Of a DNA stretch of 64,000 nucleotides, positions 42,034-53,847 are shown piece by piece. The notes under the pieces were generated by a model that worked only from the letters and a program-made list of their open reading frames with translations, was not told where the DNA came from and made no database searches. The stretch lies in assembly GCA_032433765.1 (NCBI GenBank), contig JAVIAB010000124.1, positions 78,296,465-78,360,464 of the forward strand, written 5' to 3'. A program made the translations under genes and the position numbers. This stretch comes from Megaustenia siamemsis (Eukaryota > Mollusca > Gastropoda > Stylommatophora > Ariophantidae). How positions within the stretch are numbered: position 1 is the first letter of the stretch; every line of letters begins with the position of its first letter.

Positions 42034-44038
42034 TTATATAAAAATATAAAAAAATGTAAACAACATATAGATATCAATTGCAATATTAAAGTAATGTTTA
42101 CAGTACCTTATTTCTACTGGAGAGGTTGTTGCCTCGGCGTGGTACTTATTTTTTGAGTGTATCTTTCTCAAGATCTCATGATTTGAAGCAAGTTTTTCAC
42201 TGAAGATTTCACATGATAAATTAATGTTAGTTTTTACTGTTAACATGGCTTGCACTGTGCTCACATTAATCCGTGATTTTTCTTCGGACCAGACGTAGTT
42301 CATTTGAGAAAATAGTCTTTCTACGGATGCATAGCTGCCAGGTAAGTACATAAAAAGTTCAAGAATTCTCTTCACATTAGCATGTGGTACATTATTTTCT
42401 TTCAAGTACCTGAGTACTTCATTCCATTTTCTACATGGGGGCTTGTTACTGAACCACTCACATACTTTTTGCAACAGATGGCCTCGCAAATAAGTAAATT
42501 CATCAAAGAGCTCATCACGATTGACGTTTACAACTTCATGACACTTTGAAGATATCTGTTCTACTGCATTATGTTTCCTTTCAGGCACATTATCCTAGAG
42601 AAGACAGCTCAGTTGTGACAAGTCCTCATTGTGCTTGTTCCAAGACTGCAAGTAGTTTACAGCAGTATTATAGAATTCTTTACTTATTTGGAAATACCTT
42701 TCCATTTGGATGTCACCACTTTCTACTAAATCAGTTAGCAAACTCTTTACCATGTGTGAGATGAAATTTTCATCGTGTCAAGTTTCTAATTTTATAAATG
42801 AGATTGTTCACAGCTAGTGCTGATTCTGTTGCACTCTTGTCGTCGCCTCCAATCGCCCTAATTGTTTCATGGAAGAGTGATGCGTGAGAATGAGCAAAGC
42901 TGAGCCAAAGCTCTGATTCACTGTTTTCAAAGACTTGTTTCAATATTGTAGGACAGTGTATTTCTGACAAGAAGAAAGATCTCAGTGATTGACACAGTTT
43001 CAATATTCTTTCCAAGGCTGGAAGTAATGACAACCACCTTATATTCGAATAACCTAATAATTGCTTAAACTCCTGTCCAGCAAATTCACAGAAGTCTTTT
43101 AGGCGTTCTACACGAACCGTGTAAATGTGAAAGTATCCAAATATTTTTGTTACAATCACTTCCATATCCATAGGCATGGAATCAAACGCTGTTTTTGCAC
43201 AATTGTGAATTATGTGTGTGTTGCAACCAAGACCCATTATGTGTCTGTTCAACTTGAACTTTATTTTAGTTATGACATGATCTCTCCCTTTTCTCAACAA
43301 GCCTCCAAAGTTTGTATTTGTATTGTCTGCTGAGAGTCCAACAATCTTTTTGTTTAAGTCAAAATTATCAATTGCTTTCAACAATTGTTCAGATATTATG
43401 TCGGACGTTTCTCCTGGGATATCTATGAAAGCTATCAATTTAGTCTTTACTGGAGTTTCCAGCTCATAAGCCTGAAAACAACGAACTAAAATAGGAAGTA
43501 GTTTAACATGTTTATGAGTAGATGTATCACAAGACAATGTTACGAAGCTGACATATTTGAGGTCATTTTTTAGTTAATCAATAGCCCAAGGTGCAAAAAC
43601 ATTGGTAATTATGGATTCACACTTTGTTCTTGCACAGGAAAATTGTTTCGTTGAAAATTTCTTTTGTAGAATTGTTGTACAATCCATACTGCGGAAACTA
43701 TGATTATGAGGTACAGTATGATATGCGAAGGTTCCTTCATGAACAGCTAGAGTGTATTCATCTTTTGAGGGTGCTGTTTTACAAAAATAGTTTTTCATAC
43801 ACCCAGACTGAGACTTACGAAGCAGCGCATCCTTATGCTTTATTGCCTGTAGTTGATCAGTTATTGATGTCCTTCCACCACTTGCTATAGAAAAATTTGA
43901 ACTACATATATTACATTTCACTAGCGTTCCATCCTCTAAAATTGCTTGTATAATAAATGGAAATTCAGCTTTCGGCGAATCACTAAAATGACACTTACGT
44001 TTTTTGTAAAGCATTGTTTTTATGCAACATACGTCCAC
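42034..44038 (-). pseudogene. hAT-superfamily transposase with BED finger, disrupted
   Basis: Three minus-strand frames cover most of a hAT transposase. 44,038-43,574 has a BED-type zinc finger ('VKCNICSSNFSIASG', then 'IKHKDA') typical of the DNA-binding head. 43,537-42,770 has the catalytic region ('IVGLSADNTNTNFGG', 'LGCNTHIIHNCAKTAFD', 'GYSNIRWLSLLPALERIL'). 42,588-42,034 has the dimerisation block ('HANVKRILELFMYLPGSYAS', 'VERLFSQMNYVWSEEKSRIN'). Stops or frameshifts lie near 43,575, 42,770 and 42,592. Short in-frame stretches bridge the gaps ('LTDLVESGDIQMERYFQ'), so the damage is limited. The protein is a paralogue of the relic at 4.2-5.2 kb, resembling BED-finger hAT proteins sometimes domesticated in animals, but this copy is broken. 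Ends and target duplication were not found. Confidence 0.85.
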
Positions 44039-44450
44039 TGATCACAAATAGAAAACTGTACTGTCATTACACTCGGACTGATTTGAAAATTGGCTGGGAA
44101 AGATGCTTTGGCGGGAGATGTCCGGAAAGGTAGGGGTGGGGGGGGGGGGAGAGAGAGTCTCCGGGGTCACCGACACGAGCGGTCACGGTTAACTCCCCCT
44201 GCGCCGCGCTATATATCTTTGTTAATTTACGCGCCAAATAATATTTACCCCTTCCTGCTATACTACTAACGTGCCTTGAGGCTGTAATTTAAGCGACAAA
44301 TTTCTCTAAATTTCTAGGCTTAGTTACATACAGATGTTGAAGGGTTTTCAATGAGTGTTTTGATGATGTTGATATCTTTTTAAAACACATACAAATAGTA
44401 AGTGTAAAATCGATCAAGAACTTGTTTATCTTCATCTTCACGTGCTTATT

Positions 44451-44691
44451 AGGAGCCGCGATAGCTCAGTGGTTAGTGAACTGGACTACAAAGGACAAGG
44501 GGTAGGGTTCGATCCCAACCGACGGCTTCCGGGTTCACCCAGCCTTAAATGGTTACCGGATTTTTTTCTGGGAAAGTGAAGCGGCACGGGTGTAATACCG
44601 ACCACATTACCCCAAAAATCACGTGCTGAAGGTCTGTAAAATTTATGATCACTAACACCATATTCCCTATACGCCACTTGGCGTGACGGGG
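44451..44691 (+). mobile_element. tRNA-derived SINE with 9-bp target duplication
   Basis: Head AGGAGCCGCGATAGCTCAG with A box TAGCTCAGTGG and B box GGTTCGATCCC, body as in the 30.6-kb copy, ending at 'GGCGTGACGGGG'. The 9-bp repeat GTGCTTATT flanks it at 44,442-44,450 and 44,692-44,700. It lacks the TTAC tail of other copies. Confidence 0.9.
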
Positions 44692-44700
44692 GTGCTTATT

Positions 44701-45733
44701 GACACATTACATGGCACAGTGTTTGGCTTTCTATTGTATCCGTCTTCAGTACGTGTTTATTCAGGACTACACATCTAACCGTTGGTTATCCTTGACCTTT
44801 CTGCAAGACAGACGTTTCCTCCTTCTCTTCGATTAAAAAAACAGCAGTCAAGTCGGAACATAGATTACGACTCCAGGATATAAAAGACGATATTCCAAGC
44901 TTTATAAGTAGAATGCCTCGCCAGCATTCCCATTAATTATTAACTAATGTAATGTGAAAAGTAAAAATGTGCCGTCTACATTTTGTCAAATGTGAACGTT
45001 ATTTGTTTAATCACAAGTGAATGTTGAAGTATTTATGCTAGAACTCTTGAGTTTAGTAAAAAGTTTAGTACTCCTTTCAGTATGAGCTCGTCAGCTCCAA
45101 GCGGAAGTAAATGAAGGTCGTGATTTATAGTGCACTGCCGCCAGCTATTTTCAACGTATTCCAGGTTGTAAACGTGATGTTCAGGTTAGGGATTTTATTT
45201 CGCCCTGGTAGCTAAACAAAAACTGAAATAAAAACAGGTTAACATTATACACATTTCCTGCCCCCTAAAGCCTTTATTAAAAATTTATAAATTTCAATAT
45301 TTACAACATAATCATTAATTTAAAATTAAGTACCAAATGTATTCAAATATCAAACATCAAAGTAACTAACATAGAAAGCAAGTAATGTGTATACTTTTCG
45401 CAGATTTTGAGTCAAATTACAAATTCACAAGACACAGCAGTACAGTTTTGTAGGCGGGTTTAATAACCAGAACTAATCAACCCATTTTCCTACCCCGCCC
45501 ACTCACATCTGTACTCAAATGTGAATATCCCTTGTGATAACTTTAAATAAATACTTATGTAGTTTATTGCTTAAAATGTGCACATTTTGATAGATTATTT
45601 AAAACAAAGCTATTTAAAAGCACGGTTTTGATAAAGAAAACGGTTGTAGTTAAACTCAGTAAGCTCAAGAACGAAAAATAAAAATAATAAACAATGAAAA
45701 TGGGTAGGCATGATGATTGGCTAACATTGTGCA

Positions 45734-45734
<1 letters not shown>
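44701..45734. other. No recognisable gene
   Basis: AT-rich DNA; nothing recognised. Confidence 0.4.

Positions 45735-45818
<84 letters not shown>
45735..45818. repeat. Compound (GT)n(GA)n microsatellite
   Basis: About 32 bp of GT followed by about 52 bp of GA. Confidence 0.96.
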
Positions 45819-45823
<5 letters not shown>

Positions 45824-46428
45824 GGGGCTTGGGATTGCAAGGGATAAACAAAATAAGTGTGATTGATTCCTTTCACATCTACAATCCTTACAACAATAAT
45901 TGCCAAACTGGATTATTTCTGACAGCAGCAAAAGCAGACGTATTGTAAACAACTCAGGTGGAAGATGTCTGTGTGTGGACATATACTGTCTGTGTGCAGG
46001 AAGGAAAATGTTGGATGAATAATACAAGATATTTGATATGTGCTATTTTTCCATCCGATGTGCCATTCTTTTCTGTACCCTCTGAAATAAAGTAGATGGG
46101 GTTTCAAGAAGAGATAAACTATAACTGTCGAAAGACATGAGATGAAAAGTTGTGAAAAGAAACTAATCTTGTGTGAGCTGTTAATCATATTCATGTCCTT
46201 AATAATATAAAACTGAACACTTTGGCAGGAAACTATGAAGTCGTCCCCCCCCCCCCTTTTTCCCCAATCCACCTTTAAAGCCCTGAGTTTTGTGCTAGTG
46301 CATGTTCGTTATACTCAAAATACTGAAAAAGAAAACAAGAATGTTTTAAGGTAGATAATTCCACTTAAAATAGACTTGGTGTACTAATACAAGCTACAAT
46401 TATGAAAGTATTTAGTTCTTACTAAAAC

Positions 46429-46650
46429 GTGACTGAGTTCCTGTACGAAAAGGCAAACATGTATGGTGTTTGTGAATGGCAAAGTAGAGAATGGTTTCAC
46501 TGTACGGCGAGGCTTGCTCATGACAACCCTGTTCAACATCTTTCAACAGAAAAATATGATCTTCTAGACGATATAAATGGACTAGTTGGATTTGAACAAG
46601 AACTTGCCAACTTCATAAAGTGCCTTGAAACAACATTGCCTAAGACATAG
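46429..46650 (+). other. Unrecognised 73-codon open frame
   Basis: The predicted peptide ('CEWQSREWFHCTARLAHDNP', 'NGLVGFEQELANFIKCLETT') has ordinary amino-acid composition, unlike the low-complexity frames around it. I do not recognise a family and see no splice signals. It may be a scrap of a mobile-element protein. Low confidence that it is a gene. Confidence 0.2.
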
Positions 46651-46898
46651 ATATTAAAAGTACTCAAATAAAAAAATCAAAAACCATCCAAGTAGAGATA
46701 ATAAAAAGACTCTTGAAAGAGTCGACTTTGAAGCAATATTGACCACATTATCTAAGAAATGTTCTGATGGTAAGAGAAATATAGAAACTTGCACCATATT
46801 CCGTAACGCTATGGGGCCTGGCGGTGTTCTTTGTTTTCTTCTTCTGGAAACAGCCACATGCCAACTGGTGGTCTTTAACAGTTTCTACAACCAAGACA

Positions 46899-47193
46899 TA
46901 TTGATTATAATGACTCGAGCAAGAAATATTGATTATAATGACTCGAGCAAGAAATATTGGTTATAATGACTCTAGCAAGAAATATTGATTATAATGACTC
47001 GAGCAAGAAATATTGGTTATAATGACTCGAGCAAGAAATATTGGTTATAATGACTCGAGCAAGAAATATTGGTTATAATGACTCGAGCAAGAAATATTGG
47101 TTATAATGACTCGAGCAAGAAATATTGGTTATAATGACTCTAGCAAGAAATATTGATTATAATGACTCGTGGAGCAAGAAATATTGGCTATAA
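46899..47193. repeat. 28-bp minisatellite, about 10 units
   Basis: Units contain ATAATGACTCGAGCAAG followed by AAATATTGGTT. Variants alternate GATT or GGTT at one end and CTCGAG or CTCTAG in the middle. The last unit has a 3-bp insertion (CTCGTGGAGC). Units are direct repeats without unique spacers, so this is not a CRISPR array. Confidence 0.95.
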
Positions 47194-47399
47194 TTTCTCA
47201 AACTACAAAAGCGCTAACACAGATAAGACCGACTCTATAAATAGACAAACATTACTCTCAGCTTCTCGATCATCCAGATGCAGTCTCTTATTACATAAAA
47301 CTGTTTGGATGTTTGAGAAACGTTCACCATTGACAGCAAATAAAGACAGTCATACAATCTATGATGTTATAGAATATGCTGTGCACATCTTGTTTAGAT

Positions 47400-47695
47400 C
47401 AAGTTACCAACACCCCCAAAATATTTATGTGAGAAATTTTACAATATAACGATCTTCTCACACTCAAGAGAAAACGTAAATTGAGATTGTACGACCACGT
47501 GTCACGTTCTTTTGCAACATTGCTGGGAAATGTGGGAGTGGGGATGGGGGTGGGAGAAGAAATTGCAAATAAAGATGGTGAAAATACAACATAAAAAAAA
47601 CATGGCAGGCCATGGTTTCGCAGACTCGCGCAGCTGTGAAAGAAAGAGTGAGAAGGAAATTGGCAGTAGCAGACACTGGTGCCCACAACGAGCCA
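47400..47695 (+). mobile_element. LINE C-terminal remnant
   Basis: In shifting frames the sequence reads 'IYVRN', 'NDLLTLKRKRKLRLYDHVSR', then 'WQAMVSQTRAAVKERVRRKL' and 'AVADTGAHNEP' before a stop. A run 'L..K.RKL..Y.HV.RS' followed by 'W......S.tRA...R...r' is the usual C-terminal pattern of RTE-like LINE proteins. It starts about 200 bp after the 28-bp minisatellite. Confidence 0.6.
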
Positions 47696-47699
47696 TAGC

Positions 47700-48949
47700 G
47701 GTTAATGAACAAAGGAAAGAAGATGTGACTACACAGATTTAATGTGGCACTTGTTTAGAGTGCTCGATTTCACATTTTTCTTGTGATTTGCATTCTTCTT
47801 GCCAAAGATAAAGATATAGTGATTTGGCTCTGATTTTTTTCTTTAGGAGTTGCACGAAAACTAGTGGCAAGACTTAATGTAAAAATTACATTATTATTTA
47901 TTATATATTATGATACCATAACTACTGGACATAATTAATTAAATATGAATTAACAAAATGACGGAATGCTAAATAATGAATTAGTAGTGATGTACAAGTG
48001 TCTGTGTACATTGTTGTTGAGAAGCGGTAGAGATAATAACTGCAGATACAGACAGGAAGAAAAGAAGAAACAAAACGCAACCACTTTTATATGAAAAAAA
48101 AAACAAACGCGCAGCTGACGCCATCTCAGTAAAGATCAGATAAGTTTGATTGGAATTAACAAGCTAAAAAATACAGAAAAATCCAAAGAACGTTTGTTAA
48201 AGAACAGGAGGCGAGGCAACCGAGTATCAAGTACCATAAGTAGATTAAAGTGGCACAGAGTTAAAAAATGTTCACATAAAAAAAAAGTGTACAGGTTTTA
48301 GTGTCGGTTGATCTGACTTAATGTCTCTAAGTATTAGGTTAAACACTTGACGAGTCAACAAAATTATTTTATCTTTAACCACGTGACATATCCGTGTGGT
48401 AGTATTGACATAACAGACCTTTGTTATTGGTTAGATGAGAGCCAAACTGTATTAACATGTTGACACATTCGGCCACACACATCATAATAGGAATTAACCA
48501 ATAATGTATAGCTAAAAAGCCAATAAGTTAGACTTAGCTGGATTCACTATTTAAGAAGGCTGAGATAGCTTAAAGAAGATAGCGAGAGATGCCCTTGTGA
48601 GCTAGACAAATATAGAGAGTTCATAGGAGAAATAGTAGTTGTCGAAGGAAGGTTATTCTAGATCTTGATATGTTTAATCTCATTTGGAGCATGTTTCTGT
48701 AGTCTGTTACTTCGCAGAAGGTAATTTTGCATTCAAGAGTTTCGGTCGATATTTGATGATACCGTTTCCTAGATTGTATGCTAGATTTTGTGCACAGACT
48801 CTGGGGACGTTTCTGATCAAACCGTACACAGAAACTCGATTATCACGTATATGTGACAGCCAAAGGAGTTATGCGGATTTTCTTAAAGAACCTTGAGTAT
48901 CAAATCATCGGCAGTTGCCTTAGACGCTATAAGTTGTAATATATAAAAT
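47700..48949. other. No recognisable gene
   Basis: AT-rich DNA with no recognised coding or repeat features. Confidence 0.4.
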
Positions 48950-49050
48950 ACACATAAACTGGTATTGGGAAGCTAGACTAACAGAAAGACCAGACAAACT
49001 ACAACATTTCGACAAAAGCCTTCCTCAGGTATAGCAAACAAACTATACAC
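48950..49050 (-). other. Possible Penelope-like element 3' terminal fragment
   Basis: The minus strand reads 'CCTGAGGAAGGCTTTTGTC' then 'GAAATGTTGTAGTTTGTC'. The pattern 'GAGGAAGGC...GTCGAAAYGT' is common at the 3' ends of Penelope-like elements and resembles 12,396-12,430. No coding part is attached. Confidence 0.4.
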
Positions 49051-49639
49051 ATCAAACACAAAAATCCAAAGCAGAAAACACGACACAGCTTAAAGAAAAA
49101 TGACGGAAAAGACGGTGACCATAGGTTTACATAGATTTGGGGGAAAGATTTAATATATATTTGTTAGATATTTGATATCTGTGCTTACCTCGTCACACCA
49201 TAAGTGACCAACCATTGACGATATGGAGTTGTATAGATTAATAGACGGCCATAGCAAGTATGCCAGTGTAGTGAGAGATTTGTAGTTGCAAGATAATTAA
49301 CCTGATGAGTTTGTCAAATGTAACTAGAGAGCTGTACTAATGTTCGTGTGTCCTGTAATCAGGCTGTGGTTTCGAGTAATTATGTTAAGCTTTGAGGGCA
49401 AGTGTTATTGTGGATTTTAGCGTTGCAATTTATATTCTGTTATAATCCTTCACGCTGTGTTCGTCACTGTCACTATAGAGCAATAGTATAATGTATCATA
49501 TGAGAAGATACTAAAGATTTCAAGAAAAGCAAAGGGAAATGTTAACCGCAACATTTGTGTATTATGATGTGATGTAAGATTCCAAACAATATGTAAAGGT
49601 AATACCACGGCAATTGCCTTTGAGTAATGACGTATTAGT

Positions 49640-49865
49640 GACTTCATTGTATTACGCCTCATCTTCATGAGATGAGATGGGACGGGCAGTTCCCTTCCTC
49701 GCTGCCTTTCCTTCCCAGAGAATGTCTTTGATACCCATTTACAGAGGTTCGGTAGGTAACCCACTAAAGGATTTTAGCTCAGAAAAATATTTGGTCTCAA
49801 GTGGAACACCGAACCTCCAGATCGGTAGACGAATGCACTAACCACAAAACCACCGGGTTATCCTC
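49640..49865 (-). mobile_element. tRNA-derived SINE, diverged subfamily
   Basis: On the minus strand the head has 'TGTGGTTAGTGCATTCG' (A-box region) and 'GGAGGTTCGGTGTTCC' (B-box region). The body 'AAATGGGTATC', 'CTCTGGGAAGGAAAGGC' and 'CGTAATACA' follows the same order as 'AATGGGTACC', 'TCTGGGAAAGTAAAGC', 'CGTAATACC' of the main SINE, so it is a sister subfamily with a different head. Confidence 0.65.
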
Positions 49866-49943
49866 AATACTAAGCTAAAGTTAGAAGAAATAGAGTCATT
49901 CTTATCCGTGAAGATTATACAATTTAGAAGAGGCACCTGTTTT

Positions 49944-50085
49944 AAAAATATGAACCAACAGCAACCTTCCAGAAAGTGTTAACAAGAGCATAAGATATGG
50001 TATAAGAACGATTGCAGTCAACGCGTGATTACATACGCTAATTTCTTCTTTCTGATGTATGTAGGAGGCTCCTTTCAGGACATGC
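49944..50085. repeat. Direct repeat, copy 1 of 2
   Basis: About 140 bp from 'AAAATATGAACCAACAGCA' to 'GAGGCTCCTTTCAGGA', closely matching 51,622-51,768 in the same orientation. No coding capacity is recognised. Confidence 0.88.
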
Positions 50086-50711
50086 GGGGATAAAATCAAA
50101 ATAATATGTCTTGTGAGTACTGATTTCGATTGGTGACGTCTATTTTCAGCTTTTCATGTTTGTACTAAACAGTTAACAATCGGAACTTGTACTTCTCTCT
50201 TAAATGTGCCAGGAGTGCTCAACATTTTTCAAAGACATAACAATTGCGTGACAGAAAGATTAAAAACAAAGTATTTTAAAAAAACAAACAGAAACAAAAA
50301 ATCCTACGCTTTTAAGCTTGCTACATCAAATGCGCTGGATCAGGTGTGCACAAATGTAAGGCGAAGTGACGAATGCGCTTTTCTGTTTATTCTTCGTTGA
50401 GTTTATTTACAATGCTGGAGGGAGGAAAGGGGAGAGTGAGAAGGAGAAAGAGAACGCTGGAGTTGTGACAGTCATGTGAGTTCTTACAAACAGTTGAGAA
50501 TTTTTGACATTTCAGGTCGAGATCAATGATACACAGGAGTCTCGAACAATTTCTTCTGTTCCTGTCATGTTGACCTTAACATGACAGGACCAGAAGAAAC
50601 TGTTCGATATTGGAGATCGTTTTATTTTAGAGGATGCTGCTGTTTTTCAATTATCATGTTGGGCGTCTCTCATAGATAACACTAGGGCAGACCTACTTAG
50701 AAATCAAATGC

Positions 50712-50713
<2 letters not shown>

Positions 50714-50768
<55 letters not shown>
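50714..50768. repeat. (TA)n microsatellite at the LINE 3' end
   Basis: About 55 bp of TA. It borders the LINE fragment at 50,769-50,966, whose other side also begins with (AT)n. Confidence 0.95.
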
Positions 50769-50769
<1 letters not shown>

Positions 50770-50962
50770 ACCTTTCGAGCCGTAGCCGGCCCATAGGGCG
50801 TAGACCAAGATACTCCTCTTATCTGAATTTTTCTTCTAGCAGTTTTCAATTCTTTTAAAGATATTTTATCAAACCTCGCCATTTGTCTTTGTTCTGTGCA
50901 AGCAGCTCTATCTAATTGAGGGAGCCGAATCCTGTTGCTCTTGCCTCTCTCATCAATGTTCT

Positions 50963-50966
<4 letters not shown>
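50769..50966 (-). mobile_element. RTE-like LINE 3' fragment inside a TA array
   Basis: On the minus strand it matches 58,610-58,815: 'AACATTGATGAGAGAGGCAA', 'GGCTCCCTCAATTAGATAGA', 'GACAAATGGCGAGGTTTGAT' and 'TATGGGCCGGCTACGGCT' have close counterparts in order. The copy has (TA)n on both sides. Confidence 0.88.
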
Positions 50967-51424
<458 letters not shown>

Positions 51425-51621
51425 TTTTTAAAAAAATATTGCAAAGTAGCTAAGTAGTATATGTTAGCTGTATAAAGAGGAACGCAATACATTTCATATC
51501 ACCCAACCAAACCCACATATAGCATATTTGTGTTTGGGCACCAAACTGAGGACCTTACAATATGGAGCGATATAACGCGAACTGCCAAGTGGACGTCAGT
51601 GTAATTGGTGGAAAAGTAATA

Positions 51622-51768
51622 TCAAAATATGAACCAACAGCAACCTTCCAGAAAGTGTTAACAAGTGCATAAGATATAGTATAAGAACGATTGCAGTCAA
51701 TGCGTGATTACAGACACTACTTTTCTTCTTTCGTGTGTACGTATGAGGCTCCTTCCAGGATATGCAGC
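51622..51768. repeat. Direct repeat, copy 2 of 2
   Basis: Partner of 49,944-50,085. The pair brackets the LINE fragment and the compound microsatellite, which hints at a local duplication or two insertions of one unknown element. Confidence 0.88.
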
Positions 51769-52474
51769 AACTCAAGATATCTGCATTCGTTATTTCGGCT
51801 GTTCTACACGTTCTTTACATAAGTATGGAAATCATGTCTGTAAACCTCCACGGATTTTTAATAAACAATAATTATAAATAAACTGTGTCAGTAGCCTATT
51901 TTTATGTTACACATGATTGCGTGGTATAATAATGAAATACTCCATATTAACATCCAGGTGGTTTTCTTTTACCGTTTAAGGTGTCCTTATTTTGATGTTT
52001 TCCCCTTCAATCCTGTAAGTGCCCTGTAAGTCCCTCTGGCAGACTCCAGTAATAGGAGAATGCCGTGAAGATATTTTTCTTTACTTCGCCTGTTTAGCGC
52101 ATAAGCATTGTGACCCAGCATTGCTCCAAAACAACATATATGGCATGCCTCTATAATGTCCATTACTGATTGTCATTTGTTTAATCTTCAGGGGTTTATT
52201 CCTAGCCCATGTTATCTGAAATTGTGCAAAATACGAAAGGCACGCGCGGGGAAATATTCAAGAGAATACGGACAAGAAGAGTGTAGTAATTAGGAAATAT
52301 TAGCTTTCATGCATTTCGTCATCTGCATAGAGAGAGAGAGACCAACAATTTTTGCCATTCTTTTATGGCGGTAATGTCAAATGATGTAATCAACAAGTCA
52401 CACGAGCAATTTCGTCGTCTTTACAGGTTGATTGAAGCAAGCTCCTGTGGATAATATATTTATTCATTCATTTT

Positions 52475-53313
52475 CTGCTGCCTCTACATCGAAGGTTGGC
52501 GACCATGGAGCGCCATTTTACTCTGTCTCTTGTCTTGATGGTGCACGCTGTTGTTGTCATAGGTTTAATTGTCCACCTTTTAATGTTATCAGTCCACTTT
52601 AGTCTTGGTCTACCTCTTCTCGTCTGCTTTGTACCTTCTCTTACAAGATGACTTTCATAAGGATATTATGTCTCTTCAACAAATTTCAGTTGTCTTTTTC
52701 GAATTTTGTTAAGTAGTTCTTTTTTCATTTTCAGCTGATTCAGAAATTCCTTGTTTGTCTTCTTTTTTCTTCCACCTTATTCCTTCTATTCTTCTATAAA
52801 TATACATTTCAAAGGCTTCAATTTTGTGCTCTGTTTTCTTATTTAATGTCCATGTTGCTGCACCATAAAGGAAAGTTGAGTAAATATAGCATTTCGCAAT
52901 TTGTAGTTTTAGTTCTGATGTTATTATATTTTCATGTTGTTAAAATTGCTTTTTGCCATTCCTATTCTTTTGTTTATTTCTGTCTTATATTTTCGTATAA
53001 TTTGTTATAACATATCCCAGATAGCTATATTCTTGAATATTTTCTAGGTTCTTTCCATCTACTTCAATATATCCTTGTATATTTTGTGTCTCTTGTCTGG
53101 TAATAATCATAGTTTTAGTCTTTTAAGTATTAATTCCAATCCATATTTTTTGTTTGTTTTGTCTATTTTGTTCACTAGTTGTTGTAGGGCTTCTGGATTT
53201 TCTGCCATTAATGCAGTATCATCAGAATATCTTAGATTATTTATTATATATCCATTGATGTATAATCCTGGCATCCCCTTTGAAGATCTGCTCAGTGTAT
53301 AAGTTGAGTACAC
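52475..53313 (-). mobile_element. RTE-like LINE fragment: reverse transcriptase to 3' end
   Basis: 53,313-53,107 encodes 'SSKGMPGLYINGYIINNLRY' followed by 'SDDTALMAE', the catalytic block with YADD read as YSDD, so the motif is altered. The rest to 52,475 is broken coding sequence of the C-terminal region and shares its end with 685-945. Confidence 0.75.
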
Positions 53314-53386
53314 ATGTATGTGTCAGTGGTTTTTTCACCGAGCAGCTTCTCTCCCAATATTTGAATGATGTGACCAGTAGCAGAAT

Positions 53387-53619
53387 AGTAAAGTAAGTAA
53401 AGTACCCCCATTACGCCAAGTGGCGTATAAGGAATATGGTTAGTGACCATAAATTTTACAGACCTTCGGCACATGATTTTTGGGGTAATGTGGTCGGTAT
53501 TATGCCCGTGCCGCTTTACTTTCCCAGAAAAAAAATCCGGTACCCATTAAAGGCTGGGTGAACCCGTAGGCCGTTGGTTGGGATCGAACCCTACCTCTTG
53601 TCCTTTGTAGTCCAGTTCA
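53387..53619 (-). mobile_element. tRNA-derived SINE, 5'-truncated, with 11-bp target duplication
   Basis: The minus strand carries the B box GGTTCGATCCC and the family body and tail, but the A box is missing. A perfect 11-bp repeat AGTAGCAGAAT flanks it at 53,376-53,386 and 53,620-53,630. A TTAC-type tail sits at the 3' end. Confidence 0.9.
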
Positions 53620-53847
53620 AGTAGCAGAATGAACAAGTCAAATTTGTGTATTATGGTTTTACCTCTTTTCTCTCATGACTTTTATATCCTAACTTTGACT
53701 TTATTTCATATTTAATTATTGAAAGCTACGCGACCATTTCTTACAATTGTTTTCCATGTGCTACAATCGGAAGATTTCCCCAGGCTATTTTTGTGTTTCG
53801 GAGAAGACTTTTGGTCATGAATATCTTATCACCATACTTAGACTTAA

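Noticed and set aside
46899..47193. Possible CRISPR array
   Set aside because: The repeats are contiguous 28-bp units with no unique spacers, in animal DNA, without cas genes.
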